From: Bacteroidales bacterium
Lineage (GTDB): Bacteria; Bacteroidota; Bacteroidia; Bacteroidales; F082
Length of the DNA stretch: 34,885 nucleotides
NCBI GenBank assembly: GCA_030690365.1
Contig: JAUYGX010000035.1
Coordinates: 1-34,885 of the forward strand
Reading direction: 5' to 3'
Part shown: one piece after another, positions 1-8,105 of the stretch
Numbering within the stretch: position 1 is the first letter of the stretch
Layout: each line of letters begins with the position of its first letter
Program-made: the position numbers and the translations under genes
Notes under the pieces: generated by a model
The model's input: the letters and a program-made list of their open reading frames with translations, nothing else
The model's database searches: none
Told to the model about the DNA's origin: nothing

Positions 1-1107
1 GGAGACGGTCTCAATTGGGACTCCGTTGGAGAGGGTGATGGTGGTGGCGAAGGTGTGGCGGGCCAGGTGCATGGTGAGGTTCTTGGTGATGCCGGTGATG
101 TCGGCAATTTCTTTGAGATAGCCATTCATGCGCTGGTTAGAGTTGACTGGAAGAATTCTTCCTTTTGCCTGGGCTACGGGGTCGTTTTTGTATTTGTTGA
201 TGATGTCCATGGCTTGGGGGAGCAATGGGATGGGGCTTCGGCCATCGGTCTTTTTACGGTTGATGATGATCCATTTTTCGCCGTCGATGCCGGTGGTGAT
301 GTCAGTAGGGGAGAGGGCTTCCACATCGGCCTGGGCAAAGCCGGTATAACAGCAAAAGATAAAGATGTCGCGAACCTTTTCGAACCTGGGAAGTTTTAAT
401 TCCTTATTCTCAAGTAGTAGAAGTTCTTCAGGTGTCAGAAATCCCCTTTCTGTAGGTTTGTAGGTGCAATGGTGTTTCATGAAAGGGTCTCGCAGAAGCC
501 ATTCATTGGCAATGGACAGGTTAATAATCTTTTTCAGATGGACAATGTATTTAACGGTGGTGTTCGTGCTGCATTTATGTATGGTTTTAAGGTAGACTTC
601 GTATTTGGTAATAAATGCATGGTTTAATGATTCAAGCAAGATATCTTTTTTCCCATACTGATATTGGATATAATTTTTTATCCGGTTAAAGGAGATCATG
701 TACTTGCTATAGGTAGCGGGCGCAATGTCGAAATTGACTCTTTTTTCCATTTCTGTGTTGTGGTACTCATAGACAAACAGTAGGGAATATTTTTTTTCAC
801 CTTGTCCGGTTAATCTTTCCCGGAGGCTGTCGATTGTTATGGGTTTGTTGAGACTTTCCAGGATATTGTACTGCCGATTTATCTTGGATTTAAGGTTGTC
901 CAGATAGTTGTTTAAGATTAATGCCTCATTATTGGTACCTTTGGCACTACATAGTTTAGTATCCCAATTTTCAGGCAAAACAAACCGATGAGATGAAATC
1001 TCAAACCTTTTGTTGTCAAGAATAATTCTCATGTTGATTGGAGCAAGACCTTTCTTGTTGGTTTTACTTTTCTTGATTCTGAAAGAAATGTACATCGAAT
1101 GTTCCAT
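1..1107 (-). CDS. Tyrosine recombinase (integrase), truncated by the window edge
   Basis: The frame reads leftward from an ATG at 1107 and is still open at base 1, giving 369 residues without a C-terminus. Site-specific recombinases of this kind integrate and excise mobile elements. The N-terminus (from MEHSMYISFRIKKSKTN) is a beta-strand arm-binding type domain. A SAM-like core-binding region follows, with the catalytic domain after residue 230. HLARHTFATT carries the H-x-x-R box. The usual first catalytic Arg segment reads CYTGFAQADVEAL, with no Arg at the expected place; IntDOT of Bacteroides also lacks Arg I. The catalytic Tyr would lie beyond the edge. The gene begins 268 bp from the 3' end of tRNA-Asp, an arrangement typical of tRNA-integrated elements, so the element should extend left of the window. 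Bases 1-360 are much richer in G+C than the rest of the gene. Family assignment is secure; the type of element is unknown. Confidence 0.9.
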   Translation of the reverse strand, partial: MEHSMYISFRIKKSKTNKKGLAPINMRIILDNKRFEISSHRFVLPENWDTKLCSAKGTNNEALILNNYLDNLKSKINRQYNILESLNKPITIDSLRERLTGQGEKKYSLLFVYEYHNTEMEKRVNFDIAPATYSKYMISFNRIKNYIQYQYGKKDILLESLNHAFITKYEVYLKTIHKCSTNTTVKYIVHLKKIINLSIANEWLLRDPFMKHHCTYKPTERGFLTPEELLLLENKELKLPRFEKVRDIFIFCCYTGFAQADVEALSPTDITTGIDGEKWIIINRKKTDGRSPIPLLPQAMDIINKYKNDPVAQAKGRILPVNSNQRMNGYLKEIADITGITKNLTMHLARHTFATTITLSNGVPIETVS

Positions 1108-1130
1108 TGTGCAATGAATTTTGAGGGAAA

Positions 1131-1262
1131 AATGGGTCCCTTTTGGATTATAAATATACGAAATTCAAGGCATATACAGGGCATAAAAACTGAATTATTA
1201 TCACTGTTTTCCAGCATTTTACATGAGCGAGGGACCCATTTTGGATTTTAAGAATGGGTCCC
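1131..1262. repeat. Three copies of AATGGGTCCC upstream of the integrase
   Basis: The 10-mer AATGGGTCCC occurs at 1131-1140 and 1253-1262, and its reverse complement at 1231-1240. The last two form a perfect 10-bp inverted repeat with a 12-nt spacer. The first copy lies in the integrase leader, just after a -7-like TATATTTA (1158 to 1151, minus strand). The other two lie about 75-105 bp upstream of that box. They could be operator sites, recombinase or excisionase arm sites, or a structure near the element end. The repeats are directly visible; the role is inferred. Confidence 0.6.
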
Positions 1263-1317
1263 TTATAGGACCCTTTCAGACTGCAATATTTGATGTATTT
1301 TGCGGGGGGTAAAAAAG

Positions 1318-1352
1318 AAAAACCGCTAATATTCAACATATTAGCGGTTTTT
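1318..1352 (-). terminator. Hairpin terminator for tRNA-Asp
   Basis: A 15-bp perfect stem (1318-1332 with 1338-1352) has a 5-nt loop. On the minus strand it begins 23 nt after the tRNA 3' end and is followed by a T-rich run. The plus strand also ends in T residues, so it may work both ways. Confidence 0.85.
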
Positions 1353-1375
1353 AATACTGATTATCAGTACAAAAG

Positions 1376-1449
1376 CGGTCCGGACGGGACTCGAACCCGC
1401 GACCCCCTGCGTGACAGGCAGGTATTCTAACCAACTGAACTACCGAACC
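1376..1449 (-). tRNA. tRNA-Asp (anticodon GTC)
   Basis: The minus strand folds as a 74-nt cloverleaf. The acceptor GGTTCGG pairs with CCGGACC (one G-U), the discriminator base is G, the anticodon loop is CTGTCAC, and the T-loop is GTTCGAGTC. The 3' CCA is not encoded. A hairpin terminator follows and a TTG-19-TATTTTTG promoter precedes it. The 3' end faces the integrase, making this tRNA the likely attachment gene, although no duplicated 3' end can be seen inside the window. Confidence 0.95.
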
Positions 1450-1486
1450 ATTATTTTGTAAGAACTTTGTCTCTGTAAAGAGGATG

Positions 1487-1517
1487 CAAAAATACCCATA
1501 TTTTTGATATCTACAAG
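1487..1517 (-). promoter_or_regulatory. Promoter of tRNA-Asp
   Basis: On the minus strand CTTG (1517-1514) is followed after exactly 19 bp by TATTTTTG (1494-1487), matching the Bacteroidota -33/-7 pattern. The -7 box ends 37 bp before the tRNA 5' end. Confidence 0.75.
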
Positions 1518-1627
1518 GGTTTGAAAAAAATACTTCGACATTTTTTCAATTTAATTTCTTTCCCGTTTGATGGGATTGCTAATTGATTGTATTACGGGTA
1601 TCTCTATTTTGTGTAATGACCATCATA

Positions 1628-3706
1628 CTAGTCTATTCCAAAGGTAAAGGCCCCATCTTTAGCCGTGTCGTGGAACCGGATATTGTTTGATTTTGCTACC
1701 AATGCAAACTTTTTCTTCCAATAAGCAGGCACCGAACCATCTGTGATGATGACTTTGGTTTGAATTATCTCCACCAGATCATCTGGTTTAATCACTGGTT
1801 TTCCCGACACAACGACAATATCCAGGGTGAGTTTTTGGTTGGTCGGGATAAAATCGGAGCGCTCATTTATCAGCATAATGCGCTGATCTTTGAAGAGGAT
1901 GTAAGCACTATCATGGTAATATCCGGTTAGATTTGAGTTGCCAGTGTGGGGCGTTTGTCCCCATTTTGCCTGACTCGATTGTATGGAAAAATTCACCAGT
2001 GAAAGGTCATTAAGTAGTATGGAGTCAGCTATTACCTGATTTTGATTGCCTTCTATAAACTGAATAAGACTTTGCTTTCGGATATGATATACAATCAAAC
2101 CTTGTTGCTTCAGGTGATTTAGGTGGTGCATGGTTTCTATTCCTAACAAGATGGATGAAATCATCAAAATAGGTAAAACCAGTTTCCATTTTTTCTCAAA
2201 AATGAAAACGGCCAAAAAGACGACCAGTAAATAAACAAATATCACTTCGTAGGAAGGCAAATACAGGTTGGTTATTCCCGGATAGGGCAGATATTTTACC
2301 ATATCAACCAAATAATTCAATAAATAAATCATCCCCGACAATAACCAGCCCAGAGCAACAGACAAGTAAGGAATCCAGCTGAACATCATAAATGCCATAC
2401 CTCCTGTTAAAATAGCGAATGACAGGGGATAGGTGAATAAATTGGTGAGCCAGAACCAGGAAGGAAAAAAATGGAAATAATGCACTGCTAAAGGAAATGT
2501 GGCGATTTGTGCCGCCAATGAAAGCGCGGTGAGCGACCAAATGGCATCAGCCATTTTATTTTTAAAATACAGCATCCGGTAGAGGGGCTGATACATGAGC
2601 AAAATTCCGGCGACTGCCGCATATGATAATTGGAATCCAATATGAAAGAGGAGCATTGGGTTTATCAGCAATAAAATGAGTGCGCTGAAAACCAGGGTAT
2701 TAATATTGTCCTTGTGTTGGGAGGTAAGCTGACTGAATATAAAAAAAGAAACCATCAAACCGGCTCGTTGCACCGAGGGTGACAAGCCAGTAATGGATGC
2801 ATACATCCAGATGAGAACGATCAGCAGGAAGGCCTTGAGATATTTCAGGTATTTGTTTTTATTCAGGAAACTGAAAAGAAAGTTAAAGATGATAAAGATA
2901 ATGCCCACATGTAATCCTGAAACACACAGTATATGCATGGCACCAGCATACACAAAGTTTTGACGAAGATTAGCTTCCATAAAATCATCGTTTCCAAGCA
3001 GGATGGCCGAGGCCACTGCAAATTCTTCGTTATTTAATCCACTCGACTTCACTACAGACAATAGCTTCCACCTGCTTTGATAGGCCAGGGCCATCCATTT
3101 ATTTGGTGGATCCATACCCAACGAATCCCAGTTCTCGCTTTTAAGGTACATGGTGTAATGGATATTTTTCATGGAAAGAAAATTCCTGTAATCGAATTCT
3201 TCCGGATTTGAGGGTCCGGCCACAGGCATCAGGGCTCCGTTTACCAAAAGCAACTCTCCATATCTAAAGGCTTCGGATTGTTTGCATTTTTCAAAATATC
3301 CCTGTATCTGTATGGGTTTTATGTCTTTTTTTCTGTCATCAATAGAGTCCCATATCTCAAGCTCAGCAGAGATCACATTTTTTCCAATAGACGGATCAGA
3401 AATCAGGCGCGCCAGAAAAACCTTGTTTTCAGGAACTAATCCTGCCTCATTCCTGATGCTTTGGAATGAAGAGATAAGCAATCCAAGAGAAAAAAACAGC
3501 AACCCAAACGCAACTCCTGTCATCCATCGGTAGGCATGTCGTAAGGGGCCAAGCATAGTAATTAGATAGAAAAGCAAAGCCATCACCGAAATACCGACAT
3601 TCAGATTAGTTGACCATCCACCTGGAAAGCCCAGATATTTCCATGCCAAAATACCCGGAATATACCAGATCAGAATTCTAATGGCAGGTCGCCTGGACCA
3701 AAACAT
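1628..3706 (-). CDS. comEC: ComEC/Rec2 family competence protein
   Basis: This 692-residue inner-membrane protein belongs to the ComEC/Rec2 family, whose members form the channel that takes up single-stranded DNA. The first 60 residues hold hydrophobic segments, followed by a DUF4131-like soluble region to about residue 190. The Competence domain follows, with the hallmark ILCVSGLHVG near residue 260 and several membrane helices to about residue 535. The C-terminal 150 residues sit where a metallo-beta-lactamase-like domain occurs in longer homologues, but the HxHxDH metal motif is absent, so that part looks degenerate or non-catalytic. The gene stands alone between two tRNAs on the same strand. 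I see no strong -7 box in front of it. No other competence genes are in the window, so natural uptake is not shown. Confidence 0.9.
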   Translation of the reverse strand: MFWSRRPAIRILIWYIPGILAWKYLGFPGGWSTNLNVGISVMALLFYLITMLGPLRHAYRWMTGVAFGLLFFSLGLLISSFQSIRNEAGLVPENKVFLARLISDPSIGKNVISAELEIWDSIDDRKKDIKPIQIQGYFEKCKQSEAFRYGELLLVNGALMPVAGPSNPEEFDYRNFLSMKNIHYTMYLKSENWDSLGMDPPNKWMALAYQSRWKLLSVVKSSGLNNEEFAVASAILLGNDDFMEANLRQNFVYAGAMHILCVSGLHVGIIFIIFNFLFSFLNKNKYLKYLKAFLLIVLIWMYASITGLSPSVQRAGLMVSFFIFSQLTSQHKDNINTLVFSALILLLINPMLLFHIGFQLSYAAVAGILLMYQPLYRMLYFKNKMADAIWSLTALSLAAQIATFPLAVHYFHFFPSWFWLTNLFTYPLSFAILTGGMAFMMFSWIPYLSVALGWLLSGMIYLLNYLVDMVKYLPYPGITNLYLPSYEVIFVYLLVVFLAVFIFEKKWKLVLPILMISSILLGIETMHHLNHLKQQGLIVYHIRKQSLIQFIEGNQNQVIADSILLNDLSLVNFSIQSSQAKWGQTPHTGNSNLTGYYHDSAYILFKDQRIMLINERSDFIPTNQKLTLDIVVVSGKPVIKPDDLVEIIQTKVIITDGSVPAYWKKKFALVAKSNNIRFHDTAKDGAFTFGID

Positions 3707-3816
3707 AGTTTATAGGTTGGGTTAGTGGCACTAAGATAGTGCAAAATAAAGTGTGAAAGGATGTTTTTAGGATGCTTTTTTTGTCGAAGGTGGAAAATCA
3801 GCTGCTTTGTGTAAAT

Positions 3817-3847
3817 AAAAAAGCCACCTTCAAAATGAAAGTGGCTT
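3817..3847 (-). terminator. Hairpin terminator for tRNA-Val
   Basis: The stem AAGCCAC (3821-3827) pairs with GTGGCTT (3841-3847), extended inward by two more pairs past one mismatch. On the minus strand it is followed by six T residues. It lies 5 bp beyond the tRNA 3' end and 110 bp before comEC. Confidence 0.8.
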
Positions 3848-3852
3848 ATGGG

Positions 3853-3927
3853 TGGGCGATGAGGGATTCGAACCCCCGACCCTCTCGGTGTAAACGAGAT
3901 GCTCTGAACCAGCTGAGCTAATCACCC
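3853..3927 (-). tRNA. tRNA-Val (anticodon TAC)
   Basis: A 75-nt minus-strand cloverleaf. The acceptor GGGTGAT pairs with ATCGCCC (one G-U), the discriminator is A, the anticodon stem TCTCG/CGAGA encloses loop TTTACAC, and the T-arm contains GGTTCGAATCC. CCA is not encoded. It has its own promoter and terminator. Confidence 0.95.
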
Positions 3928-3960
3928 TTTGTTGTAAGAACTTTGCTGTAAAAGCGAGTG

Positions 3961-3990
3961 CAAAGATAAACCCTTATTCGGTTTGTACAA
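3961..3990 (-). promoter_or_regulatory. Promoter of tRNA-Val
   Basis: On the minus strand TTG (3990-3988) precedes TATCTTTG (3968-3961) with a 19-bp spacer. The same architecture stands before tRNA-Asp. Confidence 0.75.
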
Positions 3991-4060
3991 TAGTTTTTGA
4001 AATATTTTTTTTGCTAATTGAATTGTTTTTTTAATCATCTGGCTGCTATTCCTCTTTTGT

Positions 4061-4068
4061 TAATTTTG
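4061..4068 (+). promoter_or_regulatory. -7 box (TAATTTTG) of the tamL-helicase pair
   Basis: TAATTTTG matches TAnnTTTG. It lies 20 bp before the TTG start at 4089, implying a very short leader. I see no convincing -33 box. Confidence 0.5.
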
Positions 4069-4088
4069 CATACTAAATAATTTGATTT

Positions 4089-6440
4089 TTGCAAAAAGCT
4101 TTTTTGAAAACCGGATTTATCATCGTTTTCATAAGCATCCTGATTTCAGGATGTTCCATTAAAAAGTATGTAAACAAAAATGAGTACCTGGTCAAGTCCT
4201 ATAAAATTGACATCCAGGGAAATTATGACGAAATCAGCCGGTCGGAGCTCAAAACATTTTTACGACCAAAACCCAACACCAAAACATTTTTCTTTAGAAC
4301 TAAACTCTATAATTATTACAAGTACCAGACGCATAAAACCAAGCTTAGAGGTTGGTTGAACAAGCACTTTGGAGAACCACCAGCCTATTACTATATTCAG
4401 GATGTGGAGTTGATTGTAAGAAGTATGAATCGTTACCTGAACAATTCCGGCTTTTTTGGATCAACAATTACCTACAAGGTGGATTTCACCGACAAATATG
4501 CCAAGGTGAATTTTACCGTGGTTCCTGCAGTTCCATATCGGATAAAATCGATTGCCTATGATATTAAAGATACGGTGATGCGAAGGCTTGTATTCAGAAA
4601 TATGGATAAAAGCCTGATTGAAAAAGGGGATATTTATAACGCCTATGTTTTTGATGATGAACGCGACCGTATCACCGACAACCTCCGGAATATCGGGTAC
4701 TATTTTTTTAACAGAAACTATATTCAATTTATTGTGGATACCAATCTGCCCGACAGAAAAATGAATGTGAATATGGTTATTACCAACATAAAAAAGCCAG
4801 ATCCCGGAAAACCAGGGGCCTTTTTGGAAGAACCGCACAACAGGTACCGCATTAACAAAGTATTTGTGAATCCGGAGTATGATCCGTCTATGAGCAATAA
4901 GCTTGACACCACCGTACATACCATAAATTTCTATCAGGATACCAATACCTACCGTTATTATTTTCTTTACGGTAACAAACTCAATATTCAACCAGTGGCT
5001 TTTAACTCAGCCATTAAAATAAAACCTGGAAAGTATTATTCTGCAAATAATGTCCAGCTTACTTATCGCAAGTTATTTAATTATCAGATTATCAGGACGG
5101 CCAATATTACCTTTGATACTATCGGGACTTATGATCCTCTTCATCCTGATTATCATTCACTTAATACGAAAATGATGTTTCAGGACAACAAGCTTAATAC
5201 CTTTTCGGCGGAGTTGGAAGGAACCAATTCAAGTGGTGATCTGGGCATTAGGGGGAATCTGGTAATTACGAACCGGAATATATTCAGGCGTGCCGAGGTA
5301 TTGCGTGTCCGGTTAAAAGGAGGTACCGAAGCTCAAACAATAAGTGCAAGTACTGGCGGAGCCACTTCAAATAGTTTATTTAATACCCTCGATTTCGGAT
5401 TTGATGGAGCTATTTTCTTTCCCAGGTTTGTATTTCCTATCCGACTTGATAAATTTAATCAGCGGTACATCCCAAATACCAATATCAACTTTGGTTATAG
5501 TTACCAGTTAAAATCTTATTATTCGCGCAACATTACAAACCTCGATATCGGTTATTCCTGGAATACCAGTAAGGTAACCAGCCATATCCTTACTCCGATA
5601 AATCTGAATTATGTGAGCGTTCAACCCAGTCCCACATTCGATTCTATCCTCAAAGCTCAGCCAAATCGCCGGTTGCGTGAGCAATATTCCGATCACATGA
5701 TTGCTGGTTTAAATTATAGCTTTATTTTCAATAACCAGGATTTAATTGCGCTGACGCATTTCAACTATTTGCGTTTCAATCTCGAAACCTCCGGTAATCT
5801 GTTGTATTGGATTAATTCACTTTCAGGGAGTGCAAAAAGCGATAGCGGATATTATAATTTATTGGGAGTACGCTATTCTCAATATGTAAGGGCAAGCATC
5901 GACTTCAGGCATTATATATATTTCTTCAATAAAACGAATAGTTTGGTATTCAGGTTTCTGGCTGGTGCGGGAGTACCCTATAAAAACTCAGATGAACTGC
6001 CTTACGAAAAGGGATTTTATGCCGGAGGAGCCAACGACATGCGAGGTTGGCAGTTTAAGTCTCTTGGCCCCGGAAGTTATAGCGAAAGTACCGACTACGA
6101 CCGTGTGGGTGATATTCAACTGGAGTGGAACGTGGAATATAGATTTCCAATATACAGTTTTTTTAAGGGCGCACTTTTCGCCGACATCGGAAATGTATGG
6201 ACCTACAAAAACACAACTACCTTTCCGGAAGGACAATTCGAGTTCAATACTTTTTATAAGGAATTGGCTGTAGATGCCGGCATCGGATTCCGATTCGATT
6301 TTAAATTCTTCATTTTTAGAATCGATGTGGCAGCACCCATGCGTGATCCCGCTTATCTCAATCGAAATGCAACCTGGCGGATTAAATACCTGCAACCCGG
6401 TGATTTTATCGTGAATTTTGGGATTGGTTATCCCTTCTAA
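4089..6440 (+). CDS. tamL: TamL-like outer-membrane assembly lipoprotein (BamA/Omp85 family)
   Basis: This 783-residue protein starts with a lipoprotein signal peptide: KTGFIIVFISILISGC puts the lipobox Cys at residue 22. POTRA-like segments follow, for example QDVELIVRSMNRYLNNSGFFG near residues 105-125. The C-terminal half, from about residue 380, is a 16-strand-type Bac_surface_Ag barrel ending in Phe. TamL is the lipid-anchored Bacteroidota form of TamA, which helps insert outer-membrane proteins and, in other phyla, works with TamB; no tamB is present here. The frame has no ATG before the signal peptide. A stop at 4083-4085 leaves TTG at 4089, or TTG at 4104, as the only starts. The helicase gene follows after 28 bp and is probably cotranscribed. 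The Omp85 family is secure; the TamL subgroup rests on the lipobox. Confidence 0.85.
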   Translation: MQKAFLKTGFIIVFISILISGCSIKKYVNKNEYLVKSYKIDIQGNYDEISRSELKTFLRPKPNTKTFFFRTKLYNYYKYQTHKTKLRGWLNKHFGEPPAYYYIQDVELIVRSMNRYLNNSGFFGSTITYKVDFTDKYAKVNFTVVPAVPYRIKSIAYDIKDTVMRRLVFRNMDKSLIEKGDIYNAYVFDDERDRITDNLRNIGYYFFNRNYIQFIVDTNLPDRKMNVNMVITNIKKPDPGKPGAFLEEPHNRYRINKVFVNPEYDPSMSNKLDTTVHTINFYQDTNTYRYYFLYGNKLNIQPVAFNSAIKIKPGKYYSANNVQLTYRKLFNYQIIRTANITFDTIGTYDPLHPDYHSLNTKMMFQDNKLNTFSAELEGTNSSGDLGIRGNLVITNRNIFRRAEVLRVRLKGGTEAQTISASTGGATSNSLFNTLDFGFDGAIFFPRFVFPIRLDKFNQRYIPNTNINFGYSYQLKSYYSRNITNLDIGYSWNTSKVTSHILTPINLNYVSVQPSPTFDSILKAQPNRRLREQYSDHMIAGLNYSFIFNNQDLIALTHFNYLRFNLETSGNLLYWINSLSGSAKSDSGYYNLLGVRYSQYVRASIDFRHYIYFFNKTNSLVFRFLAGAGVPYKNSDELPYEKGFYAGGANDMRGWQFKSLGPGSYSESTDYDRVGDIQLEWNVEYRFPIYSFFKGALFADIGNVWTYKNTTTFPEGQFEFNTFYKELAVDAGIGFRFDFKFFIFRIDVAAPMRDPAYLNRNATWRIKYLQPGDFIVNFGIGYPF

Positions 6441-6468
6441 TCATCCGGAAAGTGGAGTATGAGAATTA

Positions 6469-7932
6469 ATGGCACTATTGGCAAAGGCGTTCATGGAGAT
6501 TAATCACCTAAAGAACAGTATCTTAACACATTTTGGTCACCTTCCAACGGACGATCAGGCGCAGGCCATTAATCATCTTTCCTCCTTCACCATGAGTGTC
6601 AAATCAAGCCCGCTTTATATGCTAAAGGGTTACGCTGGTACGGGTAAAACCAGTTTGATGAGTGCCTATGTTAAGGCGCTGGCGACCATGGATATTCCGT
6701 TTGTGTTGATGGCGCCCACCGGGAGAGCAGCCAAAGTGTTCTCCCATTATGCCGGATTTCGGGCCCACACCATTCACCGCTATATCTATCTTTTTATCAC
6801 CAATGCCGATGGAAAAACCAATATCATCTTGTCACCCAACAAGTTAAACAAGGCTGTTTTTATTGTGGATGAAGCTTCCATGATTGGCGATACCAGTCAG
6901 GAACCCGGGAGTGTATTCAACCGATCGTTATTAATCGATTTATTTGATTACGTGTACCGCAATTCAGGTAACAAACTCATCCTGATTGGCGATACAGCCC
7001 AGTTGCCTCCCGTTGGCCTCGACATCAGCCCTGCACTAAATCTAAAGTTATTGCAAACCACCTTCAACATTACCGGCTATCAGCACCTGATGCGTGAAGT
7101 GATGCGGCAATCCTTCGATTCAGGCATCTTGCAAAGTGCCACTCAATTAAGAAATAAGGTTGAACATGAGGCCGTTTTGCATCCGCTTTTTATAATTCCT
7201 AATCAGGTAAGCGATGTGATGTTGATCGAAAGCGGTTTTGAAATGGAGGAAGAATTGACCAATGCCTTTGGGAGCAGTGCTTCGGAGGATTGTGTGGTAA
7301 TATGTAAATCGAATAAAAGGGCCAATCTGTTTAATCAGCAAATCAGGAATAAAGTCCTCGGCCGTGATAATGAGCTTGAAGGCGGCGATTTGCTGATGGT
7401 TGTAAAAAACAACTATTATTGGCTTGGCAATGATGCAAAAGCAGGTTTTATAGCCAACGGCGATATGGTCAGCATTCAGCGGGTGGTGCGGACAGAAGAA
7501 CGATACGGATTGCGGTTTGCCGATGTTGAAATTCAGATGGTTGATTACCCCGAAGAAAAGACAATGGAGGTGAAAATTATCCTTGACACGCTGATGGCCG
7601 AAGGGCCTGACATCCCCAGAAGCGAAATGGATAAGTTGTTTCATGCAGTTGAGGCTGAATATAGCGATTACCCGAAAAGAAGGACCCGTCTGGATAAAGT
7701 GCGGGTCGATCCCTGGTACAATGCGTTGCATGTTAAATTCGGATATGCCCTCACGTGTCACAAAACACAGGGTGGACAATGGGAGAATGTATTCGTTGAT
7801 CAGGGGTATCTTCCAGAAGAACAGATAGATATTGCCTATTTAAGATGGCTTTACACGGCAGTTACCCGATCTACTTCAAAACTTTATATGATGGGCTTTA
7901 AGTCGGGTTTGATTGAACAAGCTGAAAATTGA
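6469..7932 (+). CDS. RecD/Pif1-like ATP-dependent DNA helicase
   Basis: This 487-residue superfamily 1 helicase has a Q-motif region (PTDDQ, 26-30), Walker A GYAGTGKTS (54-62), Walker B FIVDEASMI near 140, motif III GDTAQLPPVG near 180, and VMRQ near 210. A UvrD_C_2-type second domain carries ALTCHKTQGGQWENVFVD, and motif VI is YTAVTRS near residue 464. Such proteins unwind DNA 5' to 3' and are often annotated as RecD-like or AAA family ATPases. It is much shorter than RecD2, lacking the long N-terminal region, and no recB or recC lies nearby, so a RecBCD role is unlikely. The start could be the ATG at 6469 or the one at 6493; the later start still keeps all motifs. It lies 28 bp after tamL with no promoter box between them. 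Confidence 0.88.
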   Translation: MALLAKAFMEINHLKNSILTHFGHLPTDDQAQAINHLSSFTMSVKSSPLYMLKGYAGTGKTSLMSAYVKALATMDIPFVLMAPTGRAAKVFSHYAGFRAHTIHRYIYLFITNADGKTNIILSPNKLNKAVFIVDEASMIGDTSQEPGSVFNRSLLIDLFDYVYRNSGNKLILIGDTAQLPPVGLDISPALNLKLLQTTFNITGYQHLMREVMRQSFDSGILQSATQLRNKVEHEAVLHPLFIIPNQVSDVMLIESGFEMEEELTNAFGSSASEDCVVICKSNKRANLFNQQIRNKVLGRDNELEGGDLLMVVKNNYYWLGNDAKAGFIANGDMVSIQRVVRTEERYGLRFADVEIQMVDYPEEKTMEVKIILDTLMAEGPDIPRSEMDKLFHAVEAEYSDYPKRRTRLDKVRVDPWYNALHVKFGYALTCHKTQGGQWENVFVDQGYLPEEQIDIAYLRWLYTAVTRSTSKLYMMGFKSGLIEQAEN

Positions 7933-8060
7933 TCCCCGGTAAGGCAGTTGACAAGAGTTGTTAAATCGTTGGTAATTCCTGCCGAAAGATAAAAGCGAAG
8001 TTATCGGGTTACAAGGATTACTCAACATCTGATAATAAAATTGCTTTTTGTGGATTGGAT

Positions 8061-8088
8061 AAACGACCTCAGGGTGAGGTTGTTTTTT
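8061..8088 (+). terminator. Terminator after the helicase gene
   Basis: AAACGACCTC (8061-8070) pairs with GAGGTTGTTT (8076-8085, one G-T) around a short loop, and a T-run follows on the plus strand. It separates the convergent helicase and ispF genes. Confidence 0.8.
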
Positions 8089-8105
8089 AACGTATTCCGC
8101 GAAAA

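Noticed and set aside
55-399. Open plus-strand frame of 114 codons at the left edge
   Set aside because: It is antisense to the integrase, whose minus-strand reading gives unmistakable recombinase motifs.
1029-1339. Two short minus-strand frames upstream of the integrase
   Set aside because: They overlap the repeats and the integrase start, show no motifs, and lack a plausible ribosome site.
4461-4991. Long antisense frame of 176 codons inside the TamL-like gene
   Set aside because: It is a mirror of a strongly supported coding frame; composition and motifs favour the plus strand.
7147-7779. Antisense frame of 210 codons inside the helicase gene
   Set aside because: Helicase motifs V and VI lie in the plus frame; the antisense reading has no recognisable features.
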